The notes under the pieces are model-generated. The model had not been told where the DNA came from and made no database searches. It worked only from the letters and a program-made list of their open reading frames with translations. Source: G020353235 sp964569555 (GTDB lineage Bacteria; Chloroflexota; Dehalococcoidia; Dehalococcoidales; JAUYDJ01). From it: a stretch of DNA of 13,974 nucleotides. The position numbers and the translations under genes are program-made. Below, one piece after another: positions 1-6,892 of the stretch (positions are counted from its first letter, which is position 1; every line of letters starts with the position of its first letter). Location: positions 1 through 13,974 of the forward strand of contig CAZMTT010000033.1 in assembly GCA_964569555.1 (NCBI GenBank). Reading direction: 5' to 3'.

Positions 1-1023
1 GCCGTAGCTCAGGCTTACTACAATAAGAAAGAGGGGGCTAAGCGCCTGGCCACGGAGACCGGTGCCGGGCAGTGGGGTAGCGCCCTATCCATGGGCTGCA
101 TGTTCTTCGGCCTTGAGCTCAAGGTCTACATGGTCAAGGTCAGCTTCTACCAGAAGCCCTATCGGCGTATTTTAATGGAGACCTGGGGGGCAAAATGTGT
201 CCCCAGTCCCAGTGAGGATACCGAAATAGGACGCCGCATCCTGGCGGAAGACCCTGATTCACCGGGCAGCCTGGGAATTGCCATCAGTGAAGCGGTAGAG
301 GACGCGGCTATGCGGGACGATACCAAATATTCCCTGGGCAGTGTCCTCAACCACGTTCTGCTTCACCAGACGGTAAATGGTCTGGAGACAAGGAAACTAA
401 TGATGGAGCAGGCAGATGCCTATCCTGATATTATCATCGGCTGCATTGGCGGCGGTTCCAACTTTGCCGGCGCGTATTTACCCTTTATCAAAGACAAAAT
501 TGACGGCACCAAACCAGATTTGCGTGTCATCAATGTTGAGCCAACCAGCTGCCCCACGGTAACCAAGGGAATTTATGCCTGGGACTATGGAGATGTGGCT
601 GGAATGGCCCCGATAGCCCTGATGTATACCCTGGGTCACACCTTCGTGCCACCACCAGTCCACGCCGGCGGACTGCGCTATCATGGGATGGCACCCATTA
701 TCTGCCACCTCCATAAACTGGGGCTGGTTGAAGCCAGAGCCGTGCCCCAAGTAGCTACCTTTGAGGCAGGGGTGACCTTTGCCCGAACCGAGGGTATTAT
801 CAGCGCCCCGGAGACCAACCATGCCATAAGAGTAACTATTGACGAAGCCCTCAAGTGCCGGGAGTCTGGTGAGGCCAAGACTATCCTGCTGGCTCACAGT
901 GGACACGGACACTTTGATATGGCTGCCTATGACGCCTACCTCTCGGGTAAGCTCCAGGACTATGATTATCCCAAAGAGAAAGTCAAGGAGGCGCTGGCCC
1001 ACCTGCCCGAGGTAAAGGAATAG
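1..1023 (+). CDS. trpB: TrpB-like PLP-dependent enzyme (tryptophan synthase beta, TrpB2 type), 5' truncated
   Basis: The reading frame is open from base 1, so the gene begins outside the window; 340 residues are present of a family that usually has about 420-450. TrpB joins indole and serine to make tryptophan with pyridoxal phosphate. Visible marks are the ETGAGQWGSALS stretch at residues 20-31, the glycine-rich phosphate-binding loop GCIGGGSN (around residues 147-154), and a C-terminal HSGHGHFD motif in the place where TrpB proteins keep the Ser that contacts the PLP ring. The PLP-binding lysine lies in the missing N-terminal part. The ETGAGQWG and SGHGHFD wording matches the TrpB2 branch rather than TrpB1. 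TrpB2 enzymes often occur without a neighbouring trpA and may act as stand-alone synthases or indole salvage enzymes; no trp gene follows here. The ATG at base 91 is internal, not the start. Confidence 0.9.
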   Translation, partial: AVAQAYYNKKEGAKRLATETGAGQWGSALSMGCMFFGLELKVYMVKVSFYQKPYRRILMETWGAKCVPSPSEDTEIGRRILAEDPDSPGSLGIAISEAVEDAAMRDDTKYSLGSVLNHVLLHQTVNGLETRKLMMEQADAYPDIIIGCIGGGSNFAGAYLPFIKDKIDGTKPDLRVINVEPTSCPTVTKGIYAWDYGDVAGMAPIALMYTLGHTFVPPPVHAGGLRYHGMAPIICHLHKLGLVEARAVPQVATFEAGVTFARTEGIISAPETNHAIRVTIDEALKCRESGEAKTILLAHSGHGHFDMAAYDAYLSGKLQDYDYPKEKVKEALAHLPEVKE

Positions 1024-1034
1024 CTAAATACCCC

Positions 1035-1073
1035 AACCACCCCCTCCCCATAACTTAAGGGGAGGGGGTGGTT
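1035..1073. repeat. Perfect 15-bp inverted repeat, GC-rich hairpin after trpB
   Basis: The arms AACCACCCCCTCCCC (1035-1049) and GGGGAGGGGGTGGTT (1059-1073) are exactly complementary around a 9-base loop. It begins 11 bases after the trpB stop, where a terminator would be expected. There is no T-tract on either side, so it is not a standard intrinsic terminator. It may stabilise the 3' end of the mRNA, act in termination, or be a dispersed REP-like element. Confidence 0.75.
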
Positions 1074-1112
1074 ACTCCAGCCCGCTTCGCCCTATTTACG
1101 GGCGCTAATAAT

Positions 1113-1142
1113 TTTTAGTCCGCGGTAGCCTTGTGCTATAAT
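1113..1142 (+). promoter_or_regulatory. Promoter with extended -10, giving a leaderless htrA transcript
   Basis: A perfect TATAAT lies at 1137-1142, preceded by TGC at 1134-1136, which makes an extended -10 element. The -35 region is poor (TTTTAG or TTTAGT at 1113-1119), as is common with extended -10 promoters. Transcription should start about 7 bases after the -10, at 1149-1150, which is the A of the ATG. Confidence 0.7.
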
Positions 1143-1149
1143 ATTATTG

Positions 1150-2271
1150 ATGCCAAAGAAGCCAAAGTTAATCTATTTATTACTCAGCTTTGTTTTAGTC
1201 CTGTCCCTCAGCCTGGGCAGTGGCTGTGTCTATGTGCAGGAGCCAGCGCCAGCACCAGCACCCAGCCCGCCACCCCCTGATATATCGGCGCCGACCAGCC
1301 CCGAGTGGACGCTACCGCCCCAGTCCAGCGAGAACCCCCCGCTACCCGATTTCACCCTGGTAGTGGCTAAAGTGAAGCCTTCGGTAGTGGCCATCAATAC
1401 CGAAGTGGTGACCTATGATATCTTCAACCGGCCCTCTACCGAGCAGGGCTCAGGTTCGGGTTGGATTATTGATGAAAGCGGACATATTGTGACCAACAAC
1501 CACGTAATCGCCGGGGCGAGAAGTATCACGGTAACCCTGTCTGACGGGAGCGCCCTTTCCGCCGGTGTCGTCGGTGCTGACTCCTTCTCCGACATAGCCG
1601 TACTTAAGGTGGAGAACACCGACCTGCCCCCGCTCGCCATCGGTGACTCCTCCCAGTTAAATATTGGTGAGTGGGCGCTGACTATCGGCAACGCCCTGGG
1701 GATGGGAATAAGCGCCAAAGAGGGCATCATCAGCCGTCTGGGAGTATCCGTTCCGGTAGCCGCCGGACAGACAATGCACGACCTCATTGAAACCAGCGCC
1801 GCCATCAATCCGGGCAACAGCGGCGGTCCGCTGGTCAATATGGCCGGGGAGGTCATCGGCATCACCAGCGCCAAATGGGCCGCCGTCGGCGTGGAAGGTC
1901 TGGGCTACGCCATCAGCAGTAACACCGCCCGACCGATTATTGAGGAACTGATCCAGAAGGGCTACGTGGTCCGCCCCTGGCTCGGGGTGGTGGTGGGCAC
2001 GGTGAACGAATGGCTGGTAGCCCGATATGAACTGGCCGTGGCGCAAGGGGCATTTGTCACCGAGGTTGCCACCAGCAGCCCCGCCGATAATGCCGGAATC
2101 AAGACGGGTGATGTCATCGTCAGCTGGGGTGAGACCGAAATCGCAACTGCCGACGACCTGATAAATGCGATACACGACAGTCAAATTGGGCAGACCGTGG
2201 ACATAACCTTCTGGCGTGGAAATGAGAAGTATACCACCACCGCCACCCTGGCCGAGACGCCACCCCCCTAA
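1150..2271 (+). CDS. HtrA/DegP-type trypsin-like serine protease, lipoprotein with one PDZ domain
   Basis: A protease of the HtrA/DegQ family, which degrades or refolds damaged proteins outside the cytoplasmic membrane. The 373-residue protein has a hydrophobic signal sequence ending in SGC (Cys26), so it is probably lipid-anchored; the -3 position is Gly, a slightly unusual lipobox. A Pro/Ala-rich linker (about 30-55) follows. The chymotrypsin-like domain carries the full triad: His118 in TNNHVIAG, Asp148 in SDIAVLKV and Ser224 in NPGNSGGPLVN. One PDZ domain runs from about residue 276 to the end. An in-frame TTG (1147) sits just upstream, but ATG at 1150 fits better with the promoter position. 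There is no ribosome binding site before it, in keeping with a leaderless mRNA. Its stop codon overlaps that of convergent ileS and no intrinsic terminator is seen between them. Confidence 0.95.
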   Translation: MPKKPKLIYLLLSFVLVLSLSLGSGCVYVQEPAPAPAPSPPPPDISAPTSPEWTLPPQSSENPPLPDFTLVVAKVKPSVVAINTEVVTYDIFNRPSTEQGSGSGWIIDESGHIVTNNHVIAGARSITVTLSDGSALSAGVVGADSFSDIAVLKVENTDLPPLAIGDSSQLNIGEWALTIGNALGMGISAKEGIISRLGVSVPVAAGQTMHDLIETSAAINPGNSGGPLVNMAGEVIGITSAKWAAVGVEGLGYAISSNTARPIIEELIQKGYVVRPWLGVVVGTVNEWLVARYELAVAQGAFVTEVATSSPADNAGIKTGDVIVSWGETEIATADDLINAIHDSQIGQTVDITFWRGNEKYTTTATLAETPPP

Positions 2272-5200
2272 GCCAGCTTTTTTACCCCCAATAATACCTC
2301 GTGACCGCTTAGCTTATACTTCTCGGTAAAGGCACCCTCTTCCGGGGTATCTTCAGTAAGCTTTTCAGACAGCGTTTCCTGCTTGATGTAATCGGCAAAA
2401 TCAGCCATTACGCCCCTGATATAATCATCGCCCTGATAACAGGTGGTGATATAGTCAGCGATATCAAACCCGGCCGAGCGGCGCATTGTCTGCAACCGGT
2501 GCACAATCTCCCGCGCCATACCCTCGGCCTCAAGCTGGGGAGAAAGCTTTACCTCTATGGCTACGGTATAGCCTCCTTCGGTGGCAATCACGAAATCAGG
2601 CATATGCGACTTAACCTCGTTGGTAACCACCTCCGTAGCCACGTTTAAACCTTTTACATTGAGCTCCTCAAGTAATTGAGGCTCCAGACGCTTCAAGCTT
2701 TCCCTTTCCCGGCTGGAGCTGACTTTGACCGTAACCCCGGCCAGAGGCTGGCGTATCTTGATACCGGCCTGACTCCGGGCGGCCCTGCCCAGGCTGGCTA
2801 TTCGCATCACCAGGCGGGTGTCAGCCATCAGGTGCTTATCAATCTGGCTCTCATCAGCTACCGGAAAGTCGGTCAGGTGCACGCTCTCCGGAGCATCAGG
2901 GAAGACAGAATAAACCAGATTTCGATATATCTCATCGGCAACGAAGGGGGTAAACGGAGCCAGCAGCTTGGCTACGGTTACCAGGCACTGGTAGAGAGTA
3001 TTATAGGCCGCCAGTTTATCGGCATCGTTTTCGCTCTTCCAGAAACGCCGCCGGCTGCGGCGCACATACCAGTTAGACAGGTCATCAACAAAATCCTCTA
3101 TCTTCCGCCCCGCCTCCGTCGGCTGGTAGCCATCCATCGCTTTATCAACATCAGCCATAAGCTGATTGAGCTCAGCGATAATCCAGCGGTCCAGCTCCGA
3201 ATATTCCGGCTCTCCGGCCTGGGCCGGAGTGAACTTATCAATATTGGCGTAGGTGACAAAGAAGGAATAGACATTCCACAGCGTGAGCAGGAAGTGGCGG
3301 GTCACCTCAGCCACCATCTTTTCGTCAAAACGGCGCACATTGCCCGGCGGTGAGGCGGTAAAGAAATACCAGCGCAGGGCATCGCTGCCGTATTTATTGA
3401 TTACCGCCCACGGCTCAACCACATTCCCCTTGGCCTTGCTCATCTTCTCCCCCTTGGCATCCAGGATGTGCCCCAGACAGATGACATTCTCAAAACAGGG
3501 GCGGTTAAAGAGCAGGGTGGAGATGGCATGCAGGCTGTAAAACCAGCCGCGGGTCTGGTCCACCGCCTCGCTGATATAATCAGCCGGGAAGCGCCCGTCC
3601 TCAAGCAGGGTATCGTTCTCAAAGGGGTAGTGCCACTGGGCTACCGGCATCGCCCCGGAATCAAACCAGCAGTCAATCACCTCGGGCACCCGCTTCATCC
3701 TGGCCCCGCACCGAGCACAATCATAGGTCAGCCCGTCAACATAGGGGCGGTGCAAGTCCAGGGGCTCTTTCAAGCCGGCAAACCCGGGCTTGCTTTTCAG
3801 CTCGGCGACACTGCCGACGCAATCAAAATTAGAGCAGGATTCACAGCACCATATCGGTAGCGGTGTCCCCCAGTAGCGCTCGCGGGAGAATGCCCAGTCA
3901 ACATTGTTCTCCAGCCAGTCACCGAAACGACCGTATTTGATATGGTCGGGATACCAGTTTACTTTGTCGTTGCCGCCGATTAAGCCATCTTTTACCGCCG
4001 TGGTGCGGATATACCAGGTCTGCTTAACGTAATAGAGCAGCGGCGTCTCGCAGCGCCAGCAGAAGGGATAGGTATGGCGAATCTTCTCGCTACGGAAGAG
4101 CAGCCCCCTTGAGTTCAGGTCAGCTATAACCAGCGGGTCAGCCTCTTTCACAAACCGCCCGGCAAAGGAATAGCTCCCGGTCATGTTTCCCTGCAAGTCA
4201 ACCGGTTGCACGAAGTCAATGCCCTGCTCCATGCCGGCTTCAAAGTCAACCTCGCCAAAGGCAGGCGCCATATGAACGATACCGGTGCCATCCTCCAGCG
4301 AGACAAAGTCAGTCGCAATGACCCGATAGGTCAGGTCCGGCTTCGGTGGCTGCAACTCCAGCTCGGAGCTGCCCGTCGTCTTGAAACGCATTCTTTCGGT
4401 ATCAAATTCATGGGGGTTATACAGCGGCTCATACTCAATACCAACTAAATCTTTGCCATCTGCCCTTGCCACCACCGGATAGTCAGCCAGTCCCACCGCA
4501 GTCAGCAGGACATCAGCCATAATTAAATATTCATCGGCTAATTCTACCACCGAGTACTCGGCATCATCGGCCACCGCCAGGGCGGTATTGCCCGGCAGTG
4601 TCCACGGCGTTGTCGTCCAGGCCACGAAATAGGCCGGCTTCTTTGAGACGAGCTTTAATAATCTTTCTCTCAGCTCAGAGCCGACCAGAGATGAGGGGGC
4701 AAGTTTGAACTTTATGTAAACCGACGGGTCTTCGGTATCCTCCTCGTAGCCGAGAGCCACTTCATGGGAGCTGAGCGAAGTGCCACAGCGGGGGCAGTGG
4801 GCCGCCGTTTTATAGCCCTGATAAATGAGCCCTTTGGCCCACATCTGCTTTATCGCCCACCAGCCGGTCTCAATGTAATCATTCTGCATGGTGATATAGG
4901 GGTGCTCCAGGTCACACCAGTAGGCGATGCGCTCGGTCAGCGTCTCCCATTCTTTGAGATAGCGAAAGACACTCTCCCGGCAGCGGGCGTTAAACTCGGC
5001 AATCCCGTACTCTTCAATCTGAGTCTTAGAAGAAAAGCCGAGCTCTTTTTCTACTTCCAGCTCCACCGGCAAACCATGGGTATCCCAGCCGGCAATACGC
5101 GGGGTATAGTAGCCCTTCATTGCCTTATAGCGGGGGATAATATCCTTGAAGATACGGGATAGAACGTGATGGATGCCGGGGCTGCCATTGGCGGTGGGGG

Positions 5201-5339
5201 GACCTTCAAAGAGCACAAAGCGTTTGCCGTCCTGGCGGGCCGCCACACTGCGCTCAAATATATTTCTCTCCCGCCAAAACTCCAGTATTTTCTCTTCCAA
5301 TTGGGGGAGGTTAACCCTGCTCCCCACCGGAGAAAACAT
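2268..5339 (-). CDS. ileS: Isoleucyl-tRNA synthetase, type 2 (IleRS2) with altered GIHH signature
   Basis: Charges tRNA-Ile with isoleucine in the cytoplasm. The 1023 residues match IleRS2/eukaryote-like length (about 1030-1080) better than IleRS1 (about 930). The Rossmann fold begins near residue 41; the HxGH motif position reads GIHH (residues 55-58, within GPPTANGSPGIHH), so the first and third residues of the signature are exchanged. KMSKA lies at 632-636. A zinc knuckle CPRCG is at 182-186, and further Cys pairs occur in the CP1/CP2 regions. The editing domain is intact: TTTPWTLPGNT and GTGIVHMAPAFGEVD with its editing Asp. The C-terminal part is the helical tRNA-binding region of type 2. 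An AGAGGT ribosome binding site lies 7-12 bases before the ATG. Last gene of the ten-gene run, 53 nt after jag. Mupirocin resistance is an inference from the motif. Confidence 0.97.
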   Translation of the reverse strand: MFSPVGSRVNLPQLEEKILEFWRERNIFERSVAARQDGKRFVLFEGPPTANGSPGIHHVLSRIFKDIIPRYKAMKGYYTPRIAGWDTHGLPVELEVEKELGFSSKTQIEEYGIAEFNARCRESVFRYLKEWETLTERIAYWCDLEHPYITMQNDYIETGWWAIKQMWAKGLIYQGYKTAAHCPRCGTSLSSHEVALGYEEDTEDPSVYIKFKLAPSSLVGSELRERLLKLVSKKPAYFVAWTTTPWTLPGNTALAVADDAEYSVVELADEYLIMADVLLTAVGLADYPVVARADGKDLVGIEYEPLYNPHEFDTERMRFKTTGSSELELQPPKPDLTYRVIATDFVSLEDGTGIVHMAPAFGEVDFEAGMEQGIDFVQPVDLQGNMTGSYSFAGRFVKEADPLVIADLNSRGLLFRSEKIRHTYPFCWRCETPLLYYVKQTWYIRTTAVKDGLIGGNDKVNWYPDHIKYGRFGDWLENNVDWAFSRERYWGTPLPIWCCESCSNFDCVGSVAELKSKPGFAGLKEPLDLHRPYVDGLTYDCARCGARMKRVPEVIDCWFDSGAMPVAQWHYPFENDTLLEDGRFPADYISEAVDQTRGWFYSLHAISTLLFNRPCFENVICLGHILDAKGEKMSKAKGNVVEPWAVINKYGSDALRWYFFTASPPGNVRRFDEKMVAEVTRHFLLTLWNVYSFFVTYANIDKFTPAQAGEPEYSELDRWIIAELNQLMADVDKAMDGYQPTEAGRKIEDFVDDLSNWYVRRSRRRFWKSENDADKLAAYNTLYQCLVTVAKLLAPFTPFVADEIYRNLVYSVFPDAPESVHLTDFPVADESQIDKHLMADTRLVMRIASLGRAARSQAGIKIRQPLAGVTVKVSSSRERESLKRLEPQLLEELNVKGLNVATEVVTNEVKSHMPDFVIATEGGYTVAIEVKLSPQLEAEGMAREIVHRLQTMRRSAGFDIADYITTCYQGDDYIRGVMADFADYIKQETLSEKLTEDTPEEGAFTEKYKLSGHEVLLGVKKLA

Positions 5340-5392
5340 GATGTAAACCTCTTCTGTAATAAACTTTTAGTCCCGGGACCACCGCTAAAGGC

Positions 5393-6055
5393 CTAATGCT
5401 CTCGGGACGAGATAACCACCCGCCGGGCTTCACCGGTACCGATACTCTCCGTGGTAACCTCGGGGTAGTCCGCCAAAGTGAGGTGAATAATACGCCTCTC
5501 ATAAGCCGGCATCGGTCTCAGGGTAAAGGGCGCCTTTCTGGTCTTTACCTGCTCGGCAATACGCTCCGCCAGAGCCTGCAGGGATTGATCCCGGCGCTGG
5601 CGATACTCCTCAACATCAATCGTTATCGGCAGCCAGCTCTTGGTCTGATTAGCCACAATAAGCCGGACAATATACTGCAGACAGGCCAGCGTCTGCCCGC
5701 GACGCCCGATTAAAATACCCAGGTCGTCACCTTTTATGTCAAAGACAATGGGTGCCATAGCTTCATCGCCCCCCTCAGCCAGGGGTGACGGCTGGGGTAC
5801 TACCGAAGCCTCCATCTCTAAATGGGCCAGAATCGTCTCCACCACGCTCCGGGCGGTGTCCAGAATGCCCTTGTCTTCCGCTTTCAACAGGCTCACCCTG
5901 ACGGTAGCTTCCTCAGCACCCAGGCCTAAGAGCCCCGATTTACCTTCCTTTACGATGTTGATCTTTACCTCTTCCCGACTGACGCCTAATTGCTCTAAGG
6001 CGAGCTGAATAGCCTCCTCCACGTTCTTGGCGCTTACCTCCAGATTCTCCTCCAT
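5393..6055 (-). CDS. jag: Jag/SpoIIIJ-associated RNA-binding protein (KhpB), Jag_N-KH-R3H
   Basis: A cytoplasmic RNA-binding protein normally encoded beside yidC; in Firmicutes KhpB/Jag works with KhpA in post-transcriptional control and cell-wall growth. The 220-residue product shows all three domains: Jag_N (residues 1-53, with LEQLG and GKSGLLGLG), a KH domain (about 101-148) with the GxxG loop GRRG at 117-120, and an R3H domain (about 155-216) with the R-x-x-x-H motif as R187 to H191. I chose ATG at 6055 because GAAAGGA lies a normal distance upstream and Jag_N proteins begin at this point; an upstream in-frame ATG at 6094 would add 13 residues unlike the family. The first 116 bases overlap the 3' end of yidC in another frame, suggesting translational coupling. 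ileS follows after 53 nt. Confidence 0.93.
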   Translation of the reverse strand: MEENLEVSAKNVEEAIQLALEQLGVSREEVKINIVKEGKSGLLGLGAEEATVRVSLLKAEDKGILDTARSVVETILAHLEMEASVVPQPSPLAEGGDEAMAPIVFDIKGDDLGILIGRRGQTLACLQYIVRLIVANQTKSWLPITIDVEEYRQRRDQSLQALAERIAEQVKTRKAPFTLRPMPAYERRIIHLTLADYPEVTTESIGTGEARRVVISSREH

Positions 6056-6881
6056 ATTCTGATCCTTTCTCAGCTTCGGAGCGTGGCTCCACAATATCAG
6101 CTTCCGTGGCTACCTCCGGCAAAGCCGCCTTCTTCCGGCTGGGTCTCCTAATCTTAATCTCTGGCCTGGATATTACCAACCCTCCCCAGCCGGAGACAAA
6201 GTACTGCATAATAATTCTGATTACGCTTGAGGTTACCCAGAAGAGCGCCAGCCCGCTGGGGAAGGATAAACAGAGCACAAAGAACATCAGGGGCATCGTC
6301 CACAGCATCATCTGCCCCTGCGTCTTCTGCTTCGGGTCAGACGCCACCGGCATGGACATCTTCTGCTGTAACCACATCGTGGCCCCCACCATAACCGCCA
6401 GGTAGGTGTCCGGTATAGCCAGATTAAACCAGAGGAACTTCTCGGCCAGGGGCAGTGCTGAATAGACAACCGGCCAGGAATAGAGAAACTGAGACAGCCC
6501 CAGGAAATCCTCAGGAGTCCAGGCTAAAACCCGGATAATTGACTGGTAAAGGGCGATCCAGATGGGCATCTGGACTAGCATGGGCACCAGACAACCGGCC
6601 GGATTGACCCCTGACTCCTTATATACCCTCATCTGCTCCTGAGCCAGCTTTTGCTTGTCCTTGGCGTATTTTTTCTGAAGCTCAAGCAGTTTGGGTTGCA
6701 GGGACTGTAACGCCTGGGTGGAGTGAATCTGCTTCATGGTCAGGGGATACATCGCCAGGTTAACCACAATGGTCAGCGCCACAATAGCCAGCCCAAAGCT
6801 GCTCATCATATATTCGGTCAGCACAATGAGCATATTCATTACTGGCTGAAGCGCAACAATATCCCAAAGTTGCCCGATCAA
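5940..6881 (-). CDS. yidC: YidC/Oxa1 family membrane protein insertase
   Basis: Inserts proteins into the cytoplasmic membrane, alone or with Sec. The 313-residue protein has the core helices of the family: a first segment about residues 15-47, the cytoplasmic helical hairpin about 48-90 (LQPKLLELQKKYAKDKQKL), VNPAGCLVPMLVQMPIWIALY after it, and three later membrane segments including FPSGLALFWV. No signal peptide, lipobox or large extracytoplasmic domain precedes the core. The usually conserved arginine of the hydrophilic groove is Asn41 (TIVVNLAMYPLT aligned with TFIVRGIMYPLT of E. coli). The last 38 residues, which overlap jag, hold 12 Lys/Arg and only 3 acidic residues, like the basic ribosome-binding tails of some YidC proteins. 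The start is TTG at 6881, 8 bases after a GAGGT ribosome binding site; the nearest ATG would cut into the first helix. It begins 11 nt after the propeller gene. Confidence 0.94.
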   Translation of the reverse strand: MIGQLWDIVALQPVMNMLIVLTEYMMSSFGLAIVALTIVVNLAMYPLTMKQIHSTQALQSLQPKLLELQKKYAKDKQKLAQEQMRVYKESGVNPAGCLVPMLVQMPIWIALYQSIIRVLAWTPEDFLGLSQFLYSWPVVYSALPLAEKFLWFNLAIPDTYLAVMVGATMWLQQKMSMPVASDPKQKTQGQMMLWTMPLMFFVLCLSFPSGLALFWVTSSVIRIIMQYFVSGWGGLVISRPEIKIRRPSRKKAALPEVATEADIVEPRSEAEKGSEYGGESGGKRQERGGGYSARLRAIRRQSGRGKDQHRKGR

Positions 6882-6892
6882 TTAAAACTACC

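Noticed and set aside
478..1002. Minus-strand open frame of 174 codons opposite trpB.
   Set aside because: The trpB frame is clearly conserved and the antisense product has no family features.
1657..2184. Minus-strand open frame of 175 codons opposite the htrA-type gene.
   Set aside because: Shadow of the protease and PDZ coding sequence, with no independent signals.
2676..3353. Long plus-strand open frame (225 codons) inside ileS.
   Set aside because: It is antisense to strongly conserved ileS sequence, has no recognisable domain and no good start signal; it follows from codon bias on the other strand.
5340..5400. Possible T-box or attenuator between jag and ileS (minus-strand GCGGTGGTCCCGGGAC with short stems).
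   Set aside because: The gap is only 53 nt, with no specifier stem, no proper T-box core and no T-run; the GGTGG resemblance is too short to support a riboswitch.
6056..6094. Upstream ATG (6094) as the jag start.
   Set aside because: It would add 13 residues unlike Jag_N proteins and deepen the overlap with yidC; the ATG at 6055 has a proper ribosome binding site.
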